In this document: one piece after another, positions 58,216-64,000 of the stretch
How the letters are laid out: each line of letters starts with the position of its first letter
Position numbering within the stretch: position 1 is the first letter of the stretch
NCBI GenBank assembly: GCA_013376735.1
Contig: VINJ01000001.1
Span: 3,038,001 to 3,102,000, forward strand
Origin: a bacterium Scap17
Lineage (GTDB): Bacteria; Pseudomonadota; Gammaproteobacteria; Pseudomonadales; Halomonadaceae
Direction of reading: 5' to 3'
DNA: 64,000 nucleotides
The notes under the pieces: generated by a model
The model's input: the letters and a program-made list of their open reading frames with translations, nothing else
Told to the model about the DNA's origin: nothing
Databases searched by the model: none
Program-made: the position numbers and the translations under genes

Positions 58216-60621
58216 TCAATTGTCCTCGCTCAAGGACTGCGATGCCAGCACCACCCGATCGCGACCGCTGCGCTTGGCACTGTAGAGCGCCATATCGGCA
58301 CGGTGCAGGTAGCCGTCCCGAGTCTCCCCCGACTGGGGTGTCGCCACCCCCATGCTGATGGTGCAGTGCAATGTGAGTGACTTGAAGCGAACTTCCAACG
58401 CCGCGATCTGCTGTCGCAGTCGCTCGGCCATTCCGACACCGGTGGCCGTGCCGGCATCGGTGAGCAGGACGGCAAATTCCTCGCCGCCCAGACGCGCAAA
58501 GCAGTCGTCGCGCCGCAGCTGGGCACGACACGCCTCGCCAAGACTGATCAGTACCTGATCGCCCGCCGCATGACCGTGAGTGTCATTGACGCGCTTGAAG
58601 TGGTCGATATCAAACAAGATCAACGCCACCTGCTCCCGCGATGACGAACTCAGCAGGGTATCGAGCGTGTCGAGGAAGCTGGCGCGGGTCATGGCGCCCG
58701 TCATGGCGTCCGTCATCGCTTCATGCTCACGCCGCTGTTCGATCAGCTTGCGCTCATGAATGTTGCGCGACACCGACAGCACGCGCTGATAACGCCCGGT
58801 GGCGGGGTCCATCGAGGGCGTCGAGATCGACTCGAACCACAGGGTATGCCCGGCCTTGTGTTGAATTCTGAAGTCAATGCGAAATACCTCGCCGAGACAG
58901 GCGGCACGATGGACTTCATGGGCGATGCGCTGCATGTCGTCAGGGTGGATGAGCTGCTTGATCTCATGACCGATGACCTCCTGCGGCCGGTAGCCACAGA
59001 GCTTTTCCACCGAGGGGCTGATGTACTGACAGATGCCGTGGGAGTCCTCGATGCTGACCAGATCGCTGACGGAGTTGAGGATGAATCGGTAGCGCTCCTC
59101 GCTCTGGCGCAGCTCATCCTCGATACGGTATCGAGCGGTGGCATCGTCACAATAGCCATTCCAGATCACGCCGCCCCCGGGGGAGTCGATCATCTGCGGC
59201 AAGCCGACACAGGCCAGTCTGCGCTCCTGACCATCCGGATGCTGATAGCGTATCTCCGCCTCCCAGGGCGATTGCTGCTGGGCACTGGTCTGCAGAGACG
59301 CAAGCAAAGACTCGCGCTCGCGATCCTCGATGCGCGCCAGCAGCAGCATGGGGTCGTCGATGACGGCCTGTGGATCGAGCCCCAGCACTTGCGAGGCGAC
59401 CGGCGAGAGGTAGGTATAGCGCAGCTCGCCCTCCTGACTCAGGCGACACTGGAAGAGGACACCGCGCATCTGCTGGACAAGGTTATCCAATTGGCGCCGA
59501 TGCGCTTCGCGCTGAGTGACATCACTGAGCTTGCCGAGCACGGCAGTGACCTTCCCTTCAGGGGAGTAACTCAGCTGCATGTCATCTTGGAGGTAGCGCT
59601 TGCGCCCATCCACATGCACGAAGGCGTAACACAGGCTCAAACGGCTATGGCGCTCCCGCACGGCCTCGCCGAAGCGCTGCTGACAGATGGCCAGCTCATC
59701 CGGCACCAACCGGGCCCGCCAGAGACCCGGGCTTGCCATCAGCAGGTCATGTGAAAGCCCGGTGAGTGCCTCGCTGCCTGCCGACAGATACTCCAATTCC
59801 TCTGGCGGCCATTCACCAGCGGTCGCGTAGTGCGCGCCGGGTGTCTCATCCACCCGCCGCGCCAGACGCTGCTGTTGATCGACCACATGCTCGAGACGTT
59901 GATGTACCTGAGTGATGTCACGCGCCATCACGGCCACCTGACGCCCCTCGTCGGCGAGCGAGCGCCCCAGACTGACCATCTGGACGGACAATCTGGATTC
60001 CCCCCGCGGCAGCGACAGGCTGATATCGCATTGCCAGGGCTCGGCTCTCTCCAGGCTACGCAGGACATGAGGGAGGTAGAGGTGCTCAAGCGAGAGGCGG
60101 GAATGTGCACAGGCCGCGCCGTGATAGAGATGCCAGGCCGGGTTGGCATGACTGATCACCAGGCTTTCATCCTTGAGCAGCAGGATCGCCATCGGGTCAC
60201 GACTGCGCACCATCATCAGACGATAGGCACGTGCCAGCTGCCGCTCCTGCTCATTGGCCTTGTCACGCTGCGTGATATCCGTCACTCGTCCACACAGCGG
60301 ATGCCCCACGCCGGAACTCCACAGACATTCCTCGAGCAACAACAGCTTCCCGCTGCGGTCGCGCATGCGATACGTCGTGCGCTCGACCTGCCCCATCGAG
60401 GCGCGAAAGTCACTCAACCGCTGCCGGTCGGCGGTGATCACCAGCGAAAGCCAGAGCTCCGGCTGCTTGAGAAAATCCCGCACCGTATATCCCAGCAGGC
60501 GTTCCGTCGCTGCATTCATGGCAATCAGGCGCTGACCATCAGCACTGAGCGTGAACAACACATCTGCCACGACAGCATAATGATGCTGCAGCAAACGACT
60601 ATCCGCGAATGATTCAAGCAA
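58216..60621 (-). CDS. Multi-PAS diguanylate cyclase
   Basis: An 801-aa cytoplasmic signalling protein: five PAS-type sensor modules (about residues 10-125, 130-250, 255-375, 385-500 and 510-630) followed by a GGDEF domain (about 640-795). The catalytic motif is GGEEF, and RRDD at the inhibitory I-site position (RxxD) suggests feedback control by c-di-GMP. No EAL domain. The start is TTG at 60621, supported by AAGGGGG about 6 bases before; no better ATG precedes the first PAS. Confidence 0.9.
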   Translation of the reverse strand: MLESFADSRLLQHHYAVVADVLFTLSADGQRLIAMNAATERLLGYTVRDFLKQPELWLSLVITADRQRLSDFRASMGQVERTTYRMRDRSGKLLLLEECLWSSGVGHPLCGRVTDITQRDKANEQERQLARAYRLMMVRSRDPMAILLLKDESLVISHANPAWHLYHGAACAHSRLSLEHLYLPHVLRSLERAEPWQCDISLSLPRGESRLSVQMVSLGRSLADEGRQVAVMARDITQVHQRLEHVVDQQQRLARRVDETPGAHYATAGEWPPEELEYLSAGSEALTGLSHDLLMASPGLWRARLVPDELAICQQRFGEAVRERHSRLSLCYAFVHVDGRKRYLQDDMQLSYSPEGKVTAVLGKLSDVTQREAHRRQLDNLVQQMRGVLFQCRLSQEGELRYTYLSPVASQVLGLDPQAVIDDPMLLLARIEDRERESLLASLQTSAQQQSPWEAEIRYQHPDGQERRLACVGLPQMIDSPGGGVIWNGYCDDATARYRIEDELRQSEERYRFILNSVSDLVSIEDSHGICQYISPSVEKLCGYRPQEVIGHEIKQLIHPDDMQRIAHEVHRAACLGEVFRIDFRIQHKAGHTLWFESISTPSMDPATGRYQRVLSVSRNIHERKLIEQRREHEAMTDAMTGAMTRASFLDTLDTLLSSSSREQVALILFDIDHFKRVNDTHGHAAGDQVLISLGEACRAQLRRDDCFARLGGEEFAVLLTDAGTATGVGMAERLRQQIAALEVRFKSLTLHCTISMGVATPQSGETRDGYLHRADMALYSAKRSGRDRVVLASQSLSEDN

Positions 60622-60858
60622 CGTGAACCCCCTTCTCTGTCATGCGGTTAGCTCAAGAATGCCCTATCCATGACGCTGGCAGCCAGCAGCCCTCCCACTC
60701 CCAATGCCTGATTGCGCGAAGATCCAGGCAGATGACGGCATATGAACGATTGCGACCTTTCCTTCTTGCGTCTGACTATCTCCCTTATCGGCAGCGGACG
60801 CGCAATGCTGTGGTCAAGTATCACGCAAGCGGCGCCGAAGGGAAAACCTCATGGATGC

Positions 60859-60890
60859 AAAAAGCCCGAAGCATAAGCTTCGGGCTTTTT
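60859..60890. terminator. Terminator of the unknown gene at 60960-61352
   Basis: A perfect 14-bp stem (60859-60872 / 60877-60890, loop ATAA) with T-runs; the repeat array at 60893-60956 separates it from the gene's stop. The 60622-60858 gap shows no gene. Confidence 0.8.
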
Positions 60891-60892
60891 TG

Positions 60893-60956
60893 AGAGCTGG
60901 CCTTGAGCAGAGCTGGCCTTGAGAAGAGCTGGCCTTGAGAAGAGCTGGCCTGGAAA
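60893..60956. repeat. 16-bp tandem repeat
   Basis: Four units of AGAGCTGGCCTTGAGA (first and last with small changes) lie between the stop (60960) of the minus-strand unknown gene and its terminator. Confidence 0.9.
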
Positions 60957-60959
60957 GAT

Positions 60960-61352
60960 CTAGCCTTGCGCGGAACGCGGCATGGCATCGCCGATGAGCG
61001 CGGAGGTCGGGGCATCAGGTGCGCGGCTACGGCCGTCGTTGCTCTCGCCAGCCGGCTGGGCAGTCGCGCGCGGGGCATTGCGCTTTTGGCGCCGCGACTG
61101 CCGGCTGTCCTTGTCCTGCTGGGCGGAAGGCGCCTTGTCCGGCAGGCGCGCCCGCAGATGATCGAGCAACACGCGAAAATCATCCGGCTCCATGCCGATG
61201 CGCTCCGCTGCGGCACTTTCCTGCCATAGCACATAGATCGCCGGCTGCTCACGCCCCAGGTCCATACCCACGACCTTGCCCTCACGCTGGGTACGCGGGT
61301 CACGCAAGGTAGCACCGATCAATTCATGAGCTTCGCGGATGGCATCGTGCAT
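60960..61352 (-). CDS. Hypothetical protein
   Basis: A 130-aa hydrophilic protein I do not recognise. The first two thirds (MHDAIREAHELIGATLR ... RIGMEPDDFRVLLDHLR) look folded; the last 45 residues are Arg/Ala/Gln-rich and disordered. The start at 61352 is a guess from the onset of order; ATG 61433 is also possible. A strong terminator downstream supports it being a real gene. Confidence 0.55.
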   Translation of the reverse strand: MHDAIREAHELIGATLRDPRTQREGKVVGMDLGREQPAIYVLWQESAAAERIGMEPDDFRVLLDHLRARLPDKAPSAQQDKDSRQSRRQKRNAPRATAQPAGESNDGRSRAPDAPTSALIGDAMPRSAQG

Positions 61353-62048
61353 CTGAGACAGCCTGCTGTGGAAGTCGAGATAACTGCCGGAGAGTATGCG
61401 GCAGTGTGGCAATACCTTCCCTGAATTGCGCACAACAATGGATCACTCGCAGGCCATAGGGCCGCCTGCATGATTTGACGTTGTCATGACCTGGCTCACC
61501 AATGGATGCAAGGCCAACAGGTGCGAAGTGTAACACACCGCCACAGTTTCGCTAATTTCACTCGACCGTGCATTACGATGACGACATGTTGCCCACCTTT
61601 CTCGACGTATCAGTGCACGTTTCACACCACCTGAACCAATCCTGTCGCGATCGTGCTAAAAAAAGTTGCCATAAGACCACGCCACTGACGCAAGGCAACG
61701 ACACCTTGCGCTCTGAAACACCTCCCGCACTTTCATGGTGCGCAAAAAAAAACCTCTCCCATTGGGAGAGGTTCAAGAATGGATGACGCGATGTCATTCC
61801 GAGCAGCATCGAAGCCGGTCTTGGCGCCAACCCTGACCGACCACCGATTCAAAGGGGACGAATGGCATTGCCTTGTCCGTGGAGCCTGAGCGCGACGCGA
61901 GAATCCTCGGGCCACTCGTCCTCACCTGTTGGGAGCCTGCCCTGCTATCTTGCCGACAGACTGGCAGTCCCCCGAATTCTGGCTGCCCCGTGCGGCCTTG
62001 TCGTTTGATCGTTGATGGATCAAGGGCCGCGCGGGGCTCATCAAGCGG
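61353..62048. other. 696-bp intergenic stretch downstream of gapA
   Basis: No convincing coding frame on either strand. It holds the terminator at 61751-61773, a 7-bp hairpin (61690-61711) and a poorly matched inverted repeat near 61993-62031 close to the gapA stop. It must also contain the promoter of the unknown minus-strand gene. Confidence 0.5.
61751..61773 (-). terminator. Strong intrinsic terminator, minus strand
   Basis: A perfect 10-bp stem (61751-61760 / 61764-61773) followed on the minus strand by a run of about nine Ts. The only known upstream gene is gapA, 275 bp away. Confidence 0.8.
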
Positions 62049-63053
62049 TTACTTGGCGGCTTGCATCGCCAGCGCAGTGTCGAGCATACGGTTGGAGAAG
62101 CCCCACTCGTTGTCGTACCACGCCATGACCTTGACCAGGCGATCTTCGCTGACGCGGGTGTGGTTGCTGTCGAAGGTGGAAGAGTGTGCATCGTGGTTGA
62201 AGTCGATGGACACCAGCGGCAGCTCGTTGACGGCCAGCACGCTGGAACCTTCGGCGGCCTTGGCCACGATGGCGTTGATCTCTTCGATGGAGGTATCACG
62301 CGACGCGGTGAAGGTCAGATCGACCAGCGACACGTTGATTACCGGCACGCGGATCGCCAGACCATCCAGCTTGCCGTTCAGTTCCGGCAGCACCAGACCC
62401 ACTGCCGCAGCGGCACCGGTCTTGGTCGGAATCATGGAATGGGTCGCGCTGCGGGCACGGTACGGGTCGGAGTGGTAGACATCCGACAGGTTCTGATCGT
62501 TGGTGTAGGCGTGAATGGTGGTCATCAGGCCATTCTCGATGCCGACTTCATCATTCAGCGCCTTGGCGACCGGCGCCAGGCAGTTGGTGGTGCAGGACGC
62601 GTTGGAGACGACCTGATGCTCGGCCTTCAGCACATCTTCGTTGACACCGAACACGACGGTCGCATCGGCATCGCCGCTTGGCGCGGAAATCAACACACGC
62701 TTGGCGCCGGCTTCGATGTGCTTGGCAGCGGCAGCACGCTTGGTGAACAGACCGGTGCATTCCATCACCAGGTCGATGTCCAAGCTGGACCACGGCAGCT
62801 GGGCCGGGTCACGCTCGGCCAGGATGCGGATCTTGTCGTCACCGACGAACAGATTCTCCTCGTCGTGCGAGACGGTTTCGGCGAAACGGCCGTGGACGGT
62901 ATCGCGGCTCAGCAGGTGAGCGTTGAGCTTCGGATCACCCAGATCGTTGATGGCGACGACCTGGATACGATCGTTGTACTGACCTTCATACAGCGCACGC
63001 AGCACGTTGCGACCGATGCGACCAAAACCATTGATGGCGACGCGTAATGTCAT
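62049..63053 (-). CDS. gapA: Glyceraldehyde-3-phosphate dehydrogenase
   Basis: A 334-aa type I GAPDH. The catalytic Cys is in [12 protein letters not shown] (about residue 155), the NAD-binding start is [13 protein letters not shown], and NEWGFSNRM lies near the end. AGGAG precedes the ATG. Divergent from edd, the arrangement in bacteria that run the Entner-Doudoroff route. Confidence 0.97.
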   Translation of the reverse strand: MTLRVAINGFGRIGRNVLRALYEGQYNDRIQVVAINDLGDPKLNAHLLSRDTVHGRFAETVSHDEENLFVGDDKIRILAERDPAQLPWSSLDIDLVMECTGLFTKRAAAAKHIEAGAKRVLISAPSGDADATVVFGVNEDVLKAEHQVVSNASCTTNCLAPVAKALNDEVGIENGLMTTIHAYTNDQNLSDVYHSDPYRARSATHSMIPTKTGAAAAVGLVLPELNGKLDGLAIRVPVINVSLVDLTFTASRDTSIEEINAIVAKAAEGSSVLAVNELPLVSIDFNHDAHSSTFDSNHTRVSEDRLVKVMAWYDNEWGFSNRMLDTALAMQAAK

Positions 63054-63190
63054 GACTCAACTCCTGTGGCGTATGGCGGGTGCAGGACCAGACCTGATCG
63101 AAGAACGCCAGCTTGCAATACGTTCCATGAAATTATCCTACACGCTTTTCCCATAATTTGGCCGAAAGTCGTCCAGTCTTCAAGCAGTTT

Positions 63191-63223
63191 TTTTGTTAAA
63201 TTTACCGAATATTCCGAACAAAA
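63191..63223. promoter_or_regulatory. Candidate operator in the gapA-edd divergent region
   Basis: TTTTGTT (63191-63197) and AACAAAA (63217-63223) are a perfect inverted pair spaced by 19 bases; the centre contains TGTTAAATTTACC and the palindrome GAATATTC. The spacing does not fit the known TTGT-N7/8-ACAA HexR consensus, so HexR binding is only suspected. The rest of the 63054-63418 gap must hold two promoters. Confidence 0.4.
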
Positions 63224-63418
63224 CCGTTTCTCGAGCGCCATGACGCGCTACTGTAGGCTACCCCGGCAACCAAACGACGCGACACGGGTGATGCGAGAGG
63301 CTTTACACCGCCATCACCACTAGCTAGCGTCGCCGGGCAGCAGCACGCCCACACAGCGGGAAACGCTTTCTTTCGCCAGCCTCGGCGCCCTGCGCCGCCT
63401 GATACATGAGGTAAGAGC

Positions 63419-64000
63419 ATGTCAGTCAACCAGACCGTAGAGCACGTGACCCAGCGCATCATCGACCGCTCCCGCGAACGCCGCGCCGCCTATGAGCAGT
63501 TGATGGAAAGCCAGCAGCGCCGCGGCGTGCACCGCTCCGAGCTCTCCTGTGGCAACCTGGCGCACGGCTTTGCCGCCTGTGGCGAGACCGACAAGAATCG
63601 TCTCAAGCTGATGAACTCGGCCAACCTGGGCATTATTTCGTCATATAACGACATGTTGTCCGCCCACCAGCCCTTCGAGGACTATCCGCGCATCATCAAG
63701 GAAGCCGTCCAGGCGATGGGCTCCACCGCCCAGTTCGCCGGCGGCGTGCCCGCGATGTGCGATGGCGTGACCCAGGGCCAGCCGGGCATGGAGCTGTCGC
63801 TGTTCTCGCGTGACCTGATCGCCATGGCCGCTGCTGTCGGCCTGTCGCACAACATGTTCGATGGCGCCCTGTTCCTCGGTGTGTGCGACAAGATCGTCCC
63901 GGGCCTGTTCATCGCCGCCGCACGCTTCGGCCACCTGCCGACGCTGTTCGTGCCGGCCGGCCCGATGCCCTCCGGCCTGCCCAACAACGAGAAGGCGCGT
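63419..64000 (+). CDS. edd: 6-phosphogluconate dehydratase (5' part)
   Basis: The first 194 residues of an Edd protein; the gene runs off the right edge. [62 protein letters not shown] and [12 protein letters not shown] contain the conserved cluster-binding Cys positions of dehydratases in the IlvD/Edd family. It makes KDPG from 6-phosphogluconate. GAGGTAAGAGC precedes the ATG. Confidence 0.96.
   Translation, partial: MSVNQTVEHVTQRIIDRSRERRAAYEQLMESQQRRGVHRSELSCGNLAHGFAACGETDKNRLKLMNSANLGIISSYNDMLSAHQPFEDYPRIIKEAVQAMGSTAQFAGGVPAMCDGVTQGQPGMELSLFSRDLIAMAAAVGLSHNMFDGALFLGVCDKIVPGLFIAAARFGHLPTLFVPAGPMPSGLPNNEKAR

Noticed and set aside
61568-61786. 72-codon plus-strand frame
   Set aside because: It reads into the terminator at 61751-61773 and has no ribosome site.

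Overview
The window is about 64 kb of high-GC DNA from a gammaproteobacterium, almost certainly a halophilic or marine member of the Halomonadaceae; Cobetia or Halomonas is my best guess from general resemblance only, since no search could be run. Supporting points are a glucosylglycerate (compatible solute) gene set, a TRAP transporter, a phasin with PhaR-like operators (polyhydroxyalkanoate storage), Entner-Doudoroff style divergent gapA/edd, the ybbP-ybbA-tesA and surE-pcm-nlpD-rpoS neighbourhoods, and a short LOV photoreceptor close to those known from Pseudomonas. The DNA is densely packed with chromosomal housekeeping genes. I see no prophage, insertion sequence, CRISPR array, rRNA or tRNA.

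Layout. 1-3.1 kb: 3' part of a GH13 sugar (probably glucosylglycerate) phosphorylase, convergent with a gpgP-gpgS pair for glucosylglycerate synthesis. 3.4-7.6 kb: TRAP transporter dctP-dctQ-dctM with a FadR-type GntR regulator. 7.8-9.7 kb: DUF6506 protein and glyA. 9.9-14.3 kb: ybbP-ybbA ABC system divergent from tesA. 14.4-20.8 kb: PPK2 kinase, EamA exporter, ZntB, a SelW-like protein, an MFS carrier, a LOV protein and a small acidic protein. 20.9-24.6 kb: ettA, a DUF2254 membrane protein and a 53-aa DUF1328 protein. 25-29.3 kb: thioredoxin-like protein, lpxL, alr, tolC. 29.6-37.5 kb: a minus-strand chain of overlapping genes ftsB-ispD-ispF-truD-surE-pcm-DUF368-nlpD-rpoS. 37.6-47.5 kb: NIF3-like protein, two Nudix hydrolases, a 2OG-Fe(II) oxygenase, an MFS carrier, a methyltransferase, a second acyltransferase, a PQQ sugar dehydrogenase and two glycosyltransferases of the TIGR04283/TIGR04282 type. 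47.6-51 kb: two TPP riboswitches controlling tenA and thiC. 51-60.6 kb: ppiC, phasin, NERD protein, FemAB-like acyltransferase, DUF4190 protein, pncB, a dienelactone hydrolase and a five-PAS GGDEF protein. 61-64 kb: an unknown gene, gapA and, divergently, the 5' part of edd.

Themes. Cell-envelope and stationary-phase functions are tightly coupled in the ftsB-to-rpoS chain, into which a predicted undecaprenyl-phosphate transporter (DUF368/PopT) has been inserted by GTGA and 8-base overlaps. Thiamine biosynthesis and salvage each have their own riboswitch. The phasin promoter carries two TGC/GCA palindromes, one over the -35 and one against the -10. A recurring oddity is a set of short tandem-repeat arrays (units 8, 12, 13, 14, 16 and 22 bp, each with a different sequence), mostly lying just downstream of stop codons. 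The most interesting items are the DUF368 insertion, the phasin operator layout, the short LOV protein, the glucosylglycerate cycle, and these repeat arrays. None amounts to a clearly new multi-gene system.
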